Shown here one piece after another: positions 14,025 through 22,380 of a stretch of DNA of 30,292 nt. Positions within the stretch are counted from its first letter, which is position 1; each line of letters begins with the position of its first letter. The notes beneath the pieces were generated by a model. That model saw only the letters and a list, made by a program, of their open reading frames with translations, searched no databases and was not told where the DNA came from. The stretch is taken from the NCBI GenBank assembly GCA_964435085.1, contig CAYSXQ010000012.1, forward strand, positions 1-30,292, written 5' to 3'. The position numbers and the translations under genes are program-made. This DNA comes from UBA917 sp964435085 (GTDB lineage: Bacteria; Patescibacteriota; Patescibacteriia; Patescibacteriales; Patescibacteriaceae).

Positions 14025-15169
14025 AAGACTGATTGATAAACAGCTAAGGTAGACTTAGCGCAAGTAGTCCAATTATATAATTTGACGCGCTCCTCACCAA
14101 GCTTAATGAGCGACTGCCGGAGAGTGGTATTAGTCACTAGCAACTCTAATTGTTTGAGCAAGTCAGTATTGTCTTCGGGATCAAAGTAAAGAGCGGCCGA
14201 ACCCAGAATCTCTGGCATGCTAGAGCGATTAGAGCTAACTACTGGACAGAGCTTCGACATAGCTTCTAGTGGTGGCAGACCAAAACCTTCGTACAAAGAA
14301 GGAAAGACATAAGCCAGAGCCTGGCGGTAGAGCAAATCTAGAGTGTCGTCACTGACAAAACCAGCAAAAACTACTTGCTGACGATCAGTCTTAGACCAAG
14401 TGGCAGTGAGATTGACAAGACGTTGATAGAAGTAGTCACGCTTACCAACTAAGACTAACTGTAAATTATGACGTTTCAATAAGGGCCTAGTCACCTGCAA
14501 GAGTCGTTCGAGGTTTTTGTGAGGATAAGCATTGCCAACATAGAGCAAATAGGCCTTGGAAATCTTAAGACGAGATAGATGAGCCTTACTGTCATTAGAA
14601 CTATCAGACTTAGCACTTAAAGTAGCTACGCCTTCATAAGTAACAATAACCTTGTCTGATTTAACACCGAAATGCTTGACGATGTCAGACTTAGTAAAGT
14701 GCGAGACGGTAATAATCTTTTGAGCTTGTCTGATAGCACGACTAATAACTAGTTTGTAGGCCAGGTTTTTGAATTGATAAAGCACAGGACTGAGAGTGCT
14801 GGCTCTGACAGTGGGATACTTAGTCAAAATGAGATCATGAATAGTGACAATGAAATTAACGGGACAGAAAATTGGCACATTAAAATGAGGAAAGTGCATT
14901 AAATCAATTTGATGCTGCTTAATCAGTCGTGGCAAAGCTATTTGCTCAGCCAGACTGTACCAAGGCACATCAGCTAAGACTTTGCGGATACGTTTGCCGT
15001 CAGCTGGGAAGTTAGCGAAATTGTGACTATTCAAGAAGATAACATACTGATGCTCGGAATCATTTTTGACCAAATAATCAACAATTTCCTGAGTATAGCG
15101 ACCCAGACCCTTGCCAATAGGACCGTAGAAACGAGCGTCGATGCCGATGGTTTTTAGTGGTTTAGCCAT
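14021..15169 (-). CDS. GT4-family glycosyltransferase
   Basis: 382 residues, normal for GT-B enzymes of family GT4. The N-terminal domain begins with the glycine-rich loop DARFYGPIGKGLGRYTQEI. It continues with MHFPHFNVP and TIHDLI, typical of mannosyl/rhamnosyl transferases acting on lipid-linked glycans. The C-terminal donor-binding domain has YVGNAYPHKNLERLL, VGKRDYFY and the nucleotide-sugar motif LYEGFGLPPLEAM, with the E-x7-E pair. The sugar cannot be told. Cytoplasmic and membrane-associated. First gene of an operon with DUF4012 and the DUF11-like protein. Its extended -10 box ends six bases before the ATG, so the transcript should be leaderless; the region upstream of the box is the arm of an inverted-repeat element. 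Confidence 0.93.
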   Translation of the reverse strand: MAKPLKTIGIDARFYGPIGKGLGRYTQEIVDYLVKNDSEHQYVIFLNSHNFANFPADGKRIRKVLADVPWYSLAEQIALPRLIKQHQIDLMHFPHFNVPIFCPVNFIVTIHDLILTKYPTVRASTLSPVLYQFKNLAYKLVISRAIRQAQKIITVSHFTKSDIVKHFGVKSDKVIVTYEGVATLSAKSDSSNDSKAHLSRLKISKAYLLYVGNAYPHKNLERLLQVTRPLLKRHNLQLVLVGKRDYFYQRLVNLTATWSKTDRQQVVFAGFVSDDTLDLLYRQALAYVFPSLYEGFGLPPLEAMSKLCPVVSSNRSSMPEILGSAALYFDPEDNTDLLKQLELLVTNTTLRQSLIKLGEERVKLYNWTTCAKSTLAVYQSVL

Positions 15170-15175
15170 GGAGCT

Positions 15176-15184
15176 AGTATAGCA
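15176..15184 (-). promoter_or_regulatory. Extended -10 promoter of the GT4-DUF4012 operon, leaderless
   Basis: On the minus strand TGC then TATACT (15176-15181), with six bases to the ATG at 15169. The upstream side is the AT-rich arm of the repeat at 15190, which would supply any -35 or UP-type contact (TTTAAA at the 17-base position). The GIY-YIG gene at 30106 has the same arrangement. Confidence 0.65.
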
Positions 15185-15189
15185 TAGTT

Positions 15190-15390
15190 AATTTCAAATT
15201 TAAAATTTAAAATTTCAAAACAATTTCAAATTATCCAATGTCTTAATTCCAAAACCAAACATAAAAAAACTTGCCATTGCTCATCAAGGCATGAAATAAC
15301 ATAACAAAAAAAGAATATCGAAAAGTTTAAAAATTGGAGAATTATAACATTCAAAATTGTTTTGAAATTTTAAATTTTAAATTTGAAATT
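15190..15390. repeat. Inverted-repeat element, noncoding copy
   Basis: Arms at 15190-15226 and 15353-15390 match over about 37 bases and match the arms of the four-helix-bundle element at 9264-9723. The element fills the whole gap between the GHL15-type gene and the GT4 gene. The 126 bases inside contain a terminator and no gene. Both ends abut TA. Confidence 0.75.
15262..15291 (-). terminator. Terminator of the GHL15-type gene
   Basis: Minus-strand stem TGCCTTG / CAATGGCA (one bulged T) around loop ATGAG, followed by AG and seven T residues (complement of 15263-15269). It is located inside the inverted-repeat element. Confidence 0.65.
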
Positions 15391-15392
15391 AG

Positions 15393-16601
15393 CTAATTTT
15401 TCAATAAGATGACCCCATCCCTAGCCCCTAATTCAATTGATTCAACATCTTTTCCATTATTCACCAACTTATCTTGACTACCTTTAAAGCGTTGATATTT
15501 ACCAGCGGTCAAGCTGATGCTTTGTATTTGATCAGAAGAATTAACCAGGACCAAGCCTTTGCTAAATTCACGCAGCCAGAGGCCGGGAGCAACTAAGGCG
15601 GTTGAACCAGTAGTATTTGTGGCCTTGGTGAGTGGTTTACCGAGATCTAAATCGTATTCGTCGTACCACCACAACTGACTGTGACTCTCGGCGCCGTCGT
15701 CAAAGGAAAAATAACCGTCACCCAGCAAGGCGCTAGTTAGACCGAAGCGCATTTGCTGATATTCACTAGCTGCTAGCGACTTGTCATAACGAGCATTAAG
15801 AACGTAAGCAGCTGGTCGCTGATTCAGATTAGGCAGGATGCTTAAATATTGCTTCATACTCGCCTGCCAGCTGCCATTACCTTCCCAGGGAGTGGGAAAA
15901 TGTTCAAACATACGGCCGTTGATCTGGCTTTGCCAAGCAGGCAAGGAATCCCCGTTAATGAGCAGGATTTTTGTAGGTAATTTTTGCCTGGCAGCAGCGA
16001 GAAAATCAGCCATGGCTGTTTGCCAGAGAGCATTAACATTGTTTTGCGGAGCGCAGATAGCCTTCTCGGTAATATCGATCGGTCGCGTAGAATACTTAGT
16101 CGCATCACTGTCCACCAAATCCCAGAAAACTCCATCCCAAGCAGTCTTGAGTCGATAGGCGTCGATGAGATAAGTGAGATTGAGATGACGCCAATCAGGT
16201 CTGGTAATATTGACTGAATTCATCTGTGGCCAAGGACTGATAATCTCACCATCACTGTCGCGGAGCCAGAGATCAAGGTAATTAATCTGTTCAAATAAGC
16301 GAGTGCGGGCACTGAAATTATCGTAGAAAAGTGTAGGGCGGTAGAAAGAGGCCGGATAGAGGTAAGCGAGAAGCTTGCCATCAGGATTAGTCTTTTTGTA
16401 ATTAGAGAAGAAACGACTTTGACTAATGGCCATTTCAGGCTGGAGAATTAGCAGGTCGTATTTAACTAGCTTAGCGTAGTCGCGGGCAGTGAAGAAGTTG
16501 AGGTAGTAGTTGGCGATTTGGGGGTAGTTAGTACTGGCAAAAACTGAGTTTGGGAGAATCAGCAGAATAGATAGGATTGTTAGAGCAAATAGTTTTTGCA
16601 T
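15393..16601 (-). CDS. Secreted putative glycoside hydrolase (GHL15-like TIM barrel)
   Basis: 402 residues with a signal peptide (MQKLFALTILSILLILPNSVFA, about 1-22). The mature part matches the pattern of the hypothetical glycosyl hydrolase family 15 (PF14885): KYDLLILQPEM, a DGKLLAYLYPASF strand, the acidic DGVFWDLVDSD motif at a barrel strand end, KILLINGD, and a C-terminal beta domain. Candidate catalytic acids are in WDLVDSD and the NGRMFEHFPTPWEG region. It would act outside the membrane, possibly trimming the polysaccharide whose synthesis genes surround it. The gene lies between two copies of the inverted-repeat element, has no Shine-Dalgarno site, and its upstream AAATTAAA derives from an element end. 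Substrate unknown. Confidence 0.82.
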   Translation of the reverse strand: MQKLFALTILSILLILPNSVFASTNYPQIANYYLNFFTARDYAKLVKYDLLILQPEMAISQSRFFSNYKKTNPDGKLLAYLYPASFYRPTLFYDNFSARTRLFEQINYLDLWLRDSDGEIISPWPQMNSVNITRPDWRHLNLTYLIDAYRLKTAWDGVFWDLVDSDATKYSTRPIDITEKAICAPQNNVNALWQTAMADFLAAARQKLPTKILLINGDSLPAWQSQINGRMFEHFPTPWEGNGSWQASMKQYLSILPNLNQRPAAYVLNARYDKSLAASEYQQMRFGLTSALLGDGYFSFDDGAESHSQLWWYDEYDLDLGKPLTKATNTTGSTALVAPGLWLREFSKGLVLVNSSDQIQSISLTAGKYQRFKGSQDKLVNNGKDVESIELGARDGVILLKN

Positions 16602-16610
16602 AGATTTTTT

Positions 16611-16917
16611 AATTTCAAATTTAAAATTTAAAATTTCAAAACAATTTTTAATTTTTGAATTTTATAATTTTTAAAATAAATTCTAATTTTTAAATCCCAA
16701 ACTCTCCTACTCTGTCATTCCCGACCGCGACACGGAATCCAGGGTTGGTCAGTACTCATTATTTAATTGATGAGTACTTATAGATAACCTAATTACTTAT
16801 CTACCCTGGATTACCGATCGCGGTCGGGAATGACAAGATTTTATGTTTGGTGTTTTTAAATTATGACATTGTAGAATTTAAAATTGTTTTGAAATTTTAA
16901 ATTTTAAATTTGACATT
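16611..16917. repeat. Nested palindromic element with AT-rich arms and GC-rich core
   Basis: This fills the 314-base gap between two genes. Outer arms 16611-16648 and 16880-16917 belong to the same family as those at 9264 and 15190. Inside is a 33-base imperfect inverted repeat (16713-16745 and 16803-16835) that begins TGTCATTCCCGACCGCG. Inside that is a third hairpin, AGTACTCAT / ATGAGTACT (about 16751-16777). The right arm overlaps the stop codon of the glycosyltransferase gene (16916-16918). No gene is seen. Confidence 0.8.
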
Positions 16918-18145
16918 ATTTAATCAACTCTCTATAAATCCCCAACAAATTCTTCAAATGATCTTCAGCTGTAAACTTCCTCTCCACAAATCCCCTCGCC
17001 TCATGAGCGAAGTCGCTGACTGCTTTGGGATTAGCTAAGCTCCAATCAAGCTTTGTGGCTAATTCGTGAGCATTGCCGGCTGGCACCAAGAGCGCGCTAC
17101 GACTAGATTCGACAGCTTCGCGGATGCCGCCGATGTCGGAGGCGATGACGAATTTACCTAAGGCAGCAGCTTCGAGGATGACCAGACCGAAGACTTCGTA
17201 CCAAATAGACGGCACGACGATGAGATAGGCCTCACGAATAATCGTTTGTAGCTCGTCACCGTACTTAGGACCGACAAATTCGACACGAGTAGTTAGATTT
17301 AGTTCAGCAACAAGCTCCTCTAGATGCTTGCGCTCAGGGCCAGCGCCGACAATTTTGAGTGGCACTTGACTCTTAGTCTTAGCTAGAGCGCGAATAAGAA
17401 TATTGACGCCTTTTTCTTGATCGAGACGACCGAAGTAGAGTAGGTACTTACCTAGCTCGTAGTGTGGCTCGATGCCCTTGGTTTCGACAAAGTGATAGAG
17501 TGTCTGAACCTTGCGAGCAGCTATCCCCCACTCGACTAGTTTGTGCTCGACAAAGCGTGAGGGCGTGAGATAGAGATCAATATTTTTTTCGTAGATTTTG
17601 AGCAGTCGATGATGAAAATACATTTCAGCGGTAACCAAGAAGCTTTTGAGATAGGAATCTTTGAAGCATTTATGCGTGACACAACGGTAATATTTACCAC
17701 CGCGACAAGATTCATCGATTTTACCATGATGAAAGAGCTTGTAATTAGGACAAATCAGCTTGTAGTCGTGAACATGCATCACGACCGGTATTTTCCTGAG
17801 CTTAGCTTCGATTAAGATAGAGGGAGAGATGTGATGATAGATGTTATGAATATGGATGACGTCAGGCTGAAACTCATCAAGGAGTGCGGCAAAATGACGC
17901 CTCGCCTCCCAGCTATAGAAAGTACGACTAAGGTATTTGGTAAAATCCTTGAGACGAAAATGATCAAAATTAAAACCAGACAGAAAATAAGTGTCATGCT
18001 TATCTGGCAAGTTACTGGCGTGGGTCATGCAAAATTTGGCAACTTCGACACCAGGAGTAGTAGCCAAAAGATCAGCTAAGTCGAGGAAGTACTTATCTGC
18101 TCCGCCCTTGATGAAATTGTATTTATTAACTAAGAGTACTTTCAT
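16916..18145 (-). CDS. GT4-family glycosyltransferase
   Basis: 409 residues from the ATG at 18145. GT-B fold with acceptor-domain motifs MKVLLVNKYNFIKGGADKY, HIHNIYHHISPS and HVHDYKLICPNY. A cysteine group (C-x4-SCRGGKYYRC-VTHKC) of the kind seen in a subset of GT4 enzymes follows. The donor domain has YFGRLDQEKG, KIVGAGPER and EVFGLVILEAAALGK with the E-x7-E pair. It transfers a sugar from a nucleotide donor in polysaccharide assembly; the sugar is not predictable. The open frame extends to 18271, but that extension lies within the polymerase gene and encodes no sensible sequence. From 18145 it overlaps the polymerase gene by 20 bases, implying coupled translation. No Shine-Dalgarno site. 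Confidence 0.92.
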   Translation of the reverse strand: MKVLLVNKYNFIKGGADKYFLDLADLLATTPGVEVAKFCMTHASNLPDKHDTYFLSGFNFDHFRLKDFTKYLSRTFYSWEARRHFAALLDEFQPDVIHIHNIYHHISPSILIEAKLRKIPVVMHVHDYKLICPNYKLFHHGKIDESCRGGKYYRCVTHKCFKDSYLKSFLVTAEMYFHHRLLKIYEKNIDLYLTPSRFVEHKLVEWGIAARKVQTLYHFVETKGIEPHYELGKYLLYFGRLDQEKGVNILIRALAKTKSQVPLKIVGAGPERKHLEELVAELNLTTRVEFVGPKYGDELQTIIREAYLIVVPSIWYEVFGLVILEAAALGKFVIASDIGGIREAVESSRSALLVPAGNAHELATKLDWSLANPKAVSDFAHEARGFVERKFTAEDHLKNLLGIYRELIK

Positions 18146-19547
18146 AATATGCATGCCCGAGACCCAAGAAGAGCCACCACCAGATGCTGAAAAAATTAGC
18201 TTCAAGATAAGGCTGGAACATAAAGGCAATGGTGCAGAAGATAATAATACCACTAACACTGTAACGAACAATCAAGTCTAGATTACTGCGGACTTTAAAA
18301 GTCCAAATTTTGATCAACTGAGCAAGAACAAAGACAAGCAACAGCAAGAGGCCTACAGCCCCTAACTGAGTCAGGACAGCAAGAAAGGAATTATGAATAT
18401 TACGCAACTCCACATAATCCTTGTAACTGCCCATATCGATAAAAATCTTTTGACCAAGTCCAGCACCAGTCAGTGGAGCATCAAGGAAATTAGACCAAGC
18501 ATTATTCCAGAGTGTGCCACGCCAAGCGATGCTAGTGTCACCATCATCAAAGAGCGAGAAGAACCGAGTAGCTAAATAGCCCCGCTGATCACCAAGGCTT
18601 TGAGTCAATTGACTATGTGGCATAAGATTGGCAACAAAGATACCCAGCGAAAAGATAACGATGACCAGAGCTAAGTATTTGGCGACTAGCTTCTTAAGGG
18701 AAGCTCGGTCACTGCCAAGAGTGATGAGCAGCCAGACAAGATAAATAGTTAGAGCAAGCCAAAGATGACGCATAAGTGAGCCAAGAATACCAGCCACAAA
18801 GAGCGGTAAAAGCCAAGTCAGAACTCGCGAAAACTGATCCTTGCGCCAGATGAGATAAGGCAAGCCGAGAATGAAAGCAAGGCAGAGATAAAAAGCGTGA
18901 TTGAAGTCAAGGAAACGAGAGCCAGCGGTCGAGAGTGGTGTGATCTCTGTCCAAAGACCTTGACCAGTAAGTAAGCCGTAAACAAAGAAGCCTAATGAGG
19001 CCAGAGCGCCAGCCATAAAGAAGGCAAACCAAGTACTGAAGATTTGTCGATTACGAAACTGATACCAAATAACAAAGAAAAGTAGCGGATAGAAAATGTA
19101 GTTCTTGAGCGAACTGACCGCGGTAGCGAGATTAGCATCCCAAAAAGCTAGACTAAAAACAAAGATGAGCGCCACCCAAGCAAAGAAGACCAGCAGTAAT
19201 TTATCGAAGCCAGTGAGCTTGGGCTCGCGATACTTGAACCAGTCAAGAGCAGTGCGGAAATAGATGGGCACTAGGAAGAGATCGACGAGATAAAATTTGT
19301 ATTCGCTTTGATTGAAAATAAAAGGACTAAGGGTGAAATTCTGTGACCAGAGGAGCGTCAGAAAAGTAACAGCAAGAAGTCCGGCTAGTGGATAGACAAA
19401 AGAAAGAGCGACAACGCAAATTGCCACCAATAAATAGAGCGGCAAAGAGAAGCCGAACAAGAGATTAATTAGCACTAAGACACTGCTAAGCAATGAAAGA
19501 AAAATGGCACTAGCGACGAGCTGCTTAGGGATTATTTTGTTAGTCAT
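18126..19547 (-). CDS. O-antigen ligase/polymerase-type membrane protein (Wzy_C family)
   Basis: 473 residues with about ten to twelve membrane helices. In the second half lies a large external loop holding the family pattern: DQRGYLATRFFSLFDDGD, SIAWRGTLWNNAWSNFLDAP, then GAGLGQ and HNSFLAVLTQLGAVGLL. These residues (the Arg of WRG, GxG, HNS) characterise Wzy polymerases and WaaL-type ligases, which join undecaprenyl-linked glycan units or transfer them to an acceptor. Polymerase and ligase activities cannot be separated by sequence. It overlaps the GT4 gene by 20 bases and is the first gene of that pair. No Shine-Dalgarno site; a TTGACC with a poor -10 (TTAAAT) lies upstream at about 19561-19589. 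Confidence 0.9.
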   Translation of the reverse strand: MTNKIIPKQLVASAIFLSLLSSVLVLINLLFGFSLPLYLLVAICVVALSFVYPLAGLLAVTFLTLLWSQNFTLSPFIFNQSEYKFYLVDLFLVPIYFRTALDWFKYREPKLTGFDKLLLVFFAWVALIFVFSLAFWDANLATAVSSLKNYIFYPLLFFVIWYQFRNRQIFSTWFAFFMAGALASLGFFVYGLLTGQGLWTEITPLSTAGSRFLDFNHAFYLCLAFILGLPYLIWRKDQFSRVLTWLLPLFVAGILGSLMRHLWLALTIYLVWLLITLGSDRASLKKLVAKYLALVIVIFSLGIFVANLMPHSQLTQSLGDQRGYLATRFFSLFDDGDTSIAWRGTLWNNAWSNFLDAPLTGAGLGQKIFIDMGSYKDYVELRNIHNSFLAVLTQLGAVGLLLLLVFVLAQLIKIWTFKVRSNLDLIVRYSVSGIIIFCTIAFMFQPYLEANFFSIWWWLFLGLGHAYYESTLS

Positions 19548-19593
19548 AGATGCTTTAATTTAAACATAAAAATTGGCTTTGGTCAAAATAAAA

Positions 19594-19617
19594 AGCCCTC
19601 GAAATAAATCGAGAGCT
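19594..19617 (-). terminator. Terminator of the small membrane protein gene
   Basis: Minus-strand 9-base stem AGCTCTCGA / TCGAGGGCT (one G-T pair; 19609-19617 and 19594-19602) with loop TTTATT and a T run. Confidence 0.8.
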
Positions 19618-19641
19618 TGGAGATGGAAAGGAAATAATATT

Positions 19642-19935
19642 TCATGGTTCTGGATTAGTAGTAGAATTATTCTTTCTACTAAACCAATTGACGATAGCTT
19701 TGCCCCAGTAAGACCAGATGAGTAAAGCGGCAGCAATAACAAATAATGCACCGAATAACTCACCGGAAGACAAGTAAAAGGTATCCCAGCGTAAGCGGCG
19801 GTAAATACCACCAGCAGACCATAACAAACCGATTGTCGTTGTAATGAGAGCCACTTGTTTAAAGAAGCGGCCAGCAAATAAAAGATAGCTTGCTGCAACT
19901 AGAACCGAGCAAGCGGCCCAAAGATATAAGGTCAT
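19642..19935 (-). CDS. Small three-helix membrane protein
   Basis: 97 residues: three hydrophobic helices (about 2-20, 26-43 and 59-77) and a short polar tail (FSRKNNSTTNPEP). No family recognised. The start is sound: AGGAG lies seven bases before the ATG, and the leader carries the GTTCTTT motif (complement of 19956-19962). A second frame covering 19560-19898 on the same strand is a shadow. It follows the lipoprotein gene by 47 bases and may be transcribed with it. Membrane role unknown; its place between polymerase and lipoprotein genes suggests an envelope function. Confidence 0.75.
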   Translation of the reverse strand: MTLYLWAACSVLVAASYLLFAGRFFKQVALITTTIGLLWSAGGIYRRLRWDTFYLSSGELFGALFVIAAALLIWSYWGKAIVNWFSRKNNSTTNPEP

Positions 19936-19982
19936 TTCATGACTCCTAAAAAATTAAAGAACTGTTTATTGTTGAGTGGAGA

Positions 19983-21296
19983 CTAGTCGTCCTTAGCAGC
20001 TTCGTCCCAAAGCCAATCAATCGTATTAGAGACATCATCAAACGCATTATCTAAAACGCCTTTTTGAGGTGATTTAGAACTAGAGCTACGAGGATTATTA
20101 CCTCTACTTGCTCTTGGCGGTGAATCATCAGGAACTCGATTGACTGGTGGTGGACTGACATATTGTCGACCATCAGCAGACTTTTGTGGATAGCGAACAT
20201 CATCACGATATTTCTCCCAGAGCTCTGGGTGATCACGACGATTAAGCTTACCACGAGAGATAATGACATAAGGATAAAGACTATCCCCACGACCACGACC
20301 GACAGCTGAGCGACCACTAGCATCGCGTTGATTAATCAACTCCTTAAGGAGTGGAAAATCTAAGCGAGCCAGATCACTAACTGCGACTCGATAGTAGCCA
20401 TTAACGTAACGACTCAGATCAGCAGTGCGGACCTTACCGACTGTGAGCTGTTCAATGGAAGTATTACCAGAATTAACTTGATAGTCAGATGACTGCGGGT
20501 CAGTTATTTCAAAAAAATAAGAGCCAGCAACATTAACTAGACGAACGCCAATTAAGGAAATACATTTTTCTTGGATATAGCGTGGATCAACATCGGCCAT
20601 CTTATAAGTGCCACTGCGATCATCGTATACCTCCAATTTAAAGAGACGACCGTAGCGTAAATCGATAATTTGGCCGTAGACGTTTTCGCCATAGGGCTTA
20701 AATTCTCGATTGACAACATAGCGCTCAGACTCTAGTCCATTGCTTTTATGATGAATGAGTGCCAGAGAATCTTCTCTATCCCAAAAGATAAAGATTTCTG
20801 CTGGATCATATTTCATGGCCTGAGAACTGCGACGTAAGGCGCGGATTTCGATGCCACAAATACCGATGGTTTTTGACTCCCCTTTACTTGCGGCTAGAAC
20901 TTTTCTGCCCTTATTCAAAGCATCGAGATCAAGGAGATTAACCTTGAGATCACGAGTAACTTCGAAAGCAAAGTTAAAGTCTTCACGACTACGACTACCG
21001 GTTCGCACTTGCGAGACGATAATAGGCAACATATCCATGCCGCCTGGTAGCGTGAAATTATTCAAACTCTTATCCGGAATCAATTGCTTGAGCTTGCCAT
21101 CAGGCTTAACACCCATGTAGATGCTGTCAGCACCATTAACCATGAGCTTCTTGTCAAAACGGGATAGTAAATTCATACCCGTTATGACAAGATCATTCTT
21201 TTTTTGTTTCACTTCAAGACCATTAGTTGTACCACAGCTTGAGAAAGCGGCGGCAACTATGGTCAGCGCTAATAAAATTAGCAAACACTTTTTCAT
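19983..21296 (-). CDS. Large lipoprotein of unknown function
   Basis: 437 residues. A lipoprotein signal peptide (MKKCLLILLALTIVAAAFSSC) puts the lipobox cysteine at 21. The mature part is mixed alpha/beta with no recognised domain. Phrases include VNGADSIYMGVKPDGKLKQL, FNFAFEVTRDLKVN and YVIISRGKLNRRDHPELW. A proline/serine-rich low-complexity segment lies at about 360-410 (PPPVNRVPDDSPPRASRGN), and the end is acidic. A strong GGAGGA five bases before the ATG fixes the start, preceded by ATTCTTT (complement of 21317-21323), a variant of the GTTCTTT leader motif. It begins 36 bases after the beta-barrel-like gene, so the two are probably co-transcribed and could act together at the surface. 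Confidence 0.8.
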   Translation of the reverse strand: MKKCLLILLALTIVAAAFSSCGTTNGLEVKQKKNDLVITGMNLLSRFDKKLMVNGADSIYMGVKPDGKLKQLIPDKSLNNFTLPGGMDMLPIIVSQVRTGSRSREDFNFAFEVTRDLKVNLLDLDALNKGRKVLAASKGESKTIGICGIEIRALRRSSQAMKYDPAEIFIFWDREDSLALIHHKSNGLESERYVVNREFKPYGENVYGQIIDLRYGRLFKLEVYDDRSGTYKMADVDPRYIQEKCISLIGVRLVNVAGSYFFEITDPQSSDYQVNSGNTSIEQLTVGKVRTADLSRYVNGYYRVAVSDLARLDFPLLKELINQRDASGRSAVGRGRGDSLYPYVIISRGKLNRRDHPELWEKYRDDVRYPQKSADGRQYVSPPPVNRVPDDSPPRASRGNNPRSSSSKSPQKGVLDNAFDDVSNTIDWLWDEAAKDD

Positions 21297-21332
21297 TTAT
21301 TCCTCCGATGTTAATTAAAGAATTATTGTTTA

Positions 21333-22244
21333 TCAAAAGATCTTTTGGAAGAAGGCATAATGAATGCCAACGCCTAAATTCCAATTACGTGCGTGACTGT
21401 TTTGCCAGCCCCAGACGTAATCGAAGTTAACATACAAGACACTGAAATTATCAAAGACTAGATCTAGGCCAGTGCCGAGACCCCAGTATTTAACATTAGC
21501 GTTGTACTTACCACCTAAACCACGAGCTTTCATGCCAACGACAGCGTCATCGGCAATAGCAAAATCGATTAGACCAAGTTCAACTTGGCCGTGAATCGAA
21601 TTCAAGTTTTGGCCAGTTTCATTCTGGCGCTGTTCGAACTCGTCGACGCCCCAGTAGAAAACTTTCTGATCATACCAAGGCAGTCCACCAGCTAAGACTA
21701 AGTTCCAAGTTGGAAACAAAGTATTGCCTTGCAGACGTCCAGCATATTGATGATAGGCTATTTTGCCATTGATAAAGGCATTAGACCTATCAGCTTGATA
21801 GCCACTCTTGAGAGTGTAGTAGGAATACAATCGCCCGTAGGACACATCAAAATTAAGATGTGACTGCGGGAAATTGATTAAGCTCGAGACACCTGTACTC
21901 CAAGACATGATCTGCTCAGAATAGCTATGGCTATTCGTGATACCAGAATTGACTCGGATTGCTCCAATGGGGCCAAGACTAACAGTAGCTTGATCCCATA
22001 AGAATGGAACTTCGAAGTCCATGTTTTCGAGTAAGTAGTAACTCATCTCCAGGTCCAGCGCATCGCTGGTAAACTGGCGATTGGCATCGATTACATTAGT
22101 GTAACCGATCACCATGTCCCACTGCTTTTGTGTTGTAGCCGTGGTCATAGTTGTTGGGCTGCTCGTCACTGGCTGCGCTTTAAGCACAGGCAGTAGTCCG
22201 CCCAGCAGTAACAAGAACATTGATAAACAAGTGATCTTTTTCAT
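21333..22244 (-). CDS. Exported protein with outer-membrane beta-barrel character
   Basis: 303 residues from the ATG at 22244, seven bases after AAGGAG (a GTG at 22247 is also in frame). A signal peptide ends near PVLKAQ (about residue 24). The mature part is dominated by alternating polar and aromatic/hydrophobic residues, Tyr/Trp/Gly-rich strands and short Asn/Asp/Ser turns, for example WDMVIGYTNV, LDLEMSYYLL, VSYGRLYSYYTL, FSVLYVNFDYVWGW and NLGVGIHYAFF. It ends with Phe, as many outer-membrane barrels do. That would be surprising in a CPR cell, generally thought to lack an outer membrane. Alternatives are a secreted beta-sheet protein or a horizontally acquired gene. It is probably co-transcribed with the lipoprotein gene downstream. 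Confidence 0.7.
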   Translation of the reverse strand: MKKITCLSMFLLLLGGLLPVLKAQPVTSSPTTMTTATTQKQWDMVIGYTNVIDANRQFTSDALDLEMSYYLLENMDFEVPFLWDQATVSLGPIGAIRVNSGITNSHSYSEQIMSWSTGVSSLINFPQSHLNFDVSYGRLYSYYTLKSGYQADRSNAFINGKIAYHQYAGRLQGNTLFPTWNLVLAGGLPWYDQKVFYWGVDEFEQRQNETGQNLNSIHGQVELGLIDFAIADDAVVGMKARGLGGKYNANVKYWGLGTGLDLVFDNFSVLYVNFDYVWGWQNSHARNWNLGVGIHYAFFQKIF

Positions 22245-22303
22245 CACTTAACTCCTTAATAATGGATAAAACAAACGAAACTATAAATTTTTAACGTACT
22301 GTG

Positions 22304-22361
22304 TATAAATACACCGACTACAGGCCGCCATAAGAGATGGACTGTAGTCGGTGTATTTATA
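22304..22361. terminator. 20-base perfect hairpin between wzz-like and barrel genes
   Basis: Arms 22304-22323 and 22342-22361 are perfect inverted copies (core ACACCGACTACAG) around an 18-base loop. There is no clean T run, only TATTTATA within the arm, so it may be a terminator for the Wzz-type gene, an mRNA-stabilising structure, or a protein-binding site for the barrel/lipoprotein unit. Confidence 0.6.
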
Positions 22362-22380
22362 AATTGTGCTGGGCTCAAGA

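Noticed and set aside
9258..16917. CRISPR array, suggested by recurring AT-rich repeats
   Set aside because: Repeats are inverted pairs flanking genes or hairpins, not direct repeats with regular unique spacers, and no cas gene is present.
18146..18271. N-terminal extension of the GT4 glycosyltransferase
   Set aside because: It lies entirely inside the polymerase gene in another frame and would put hydrophobic and low-complexity sequence before the conserved MKVLLVNKYN start.
19560..19898. 112-residue minus-strand open frame overlapping the small membrane protein gene
   Set aside because: It is a shifted frame without a Shine-Dalgarno site and runs through the terminator; the frame at 19642-19935 has AGGAG and a coherent three-helix protein.
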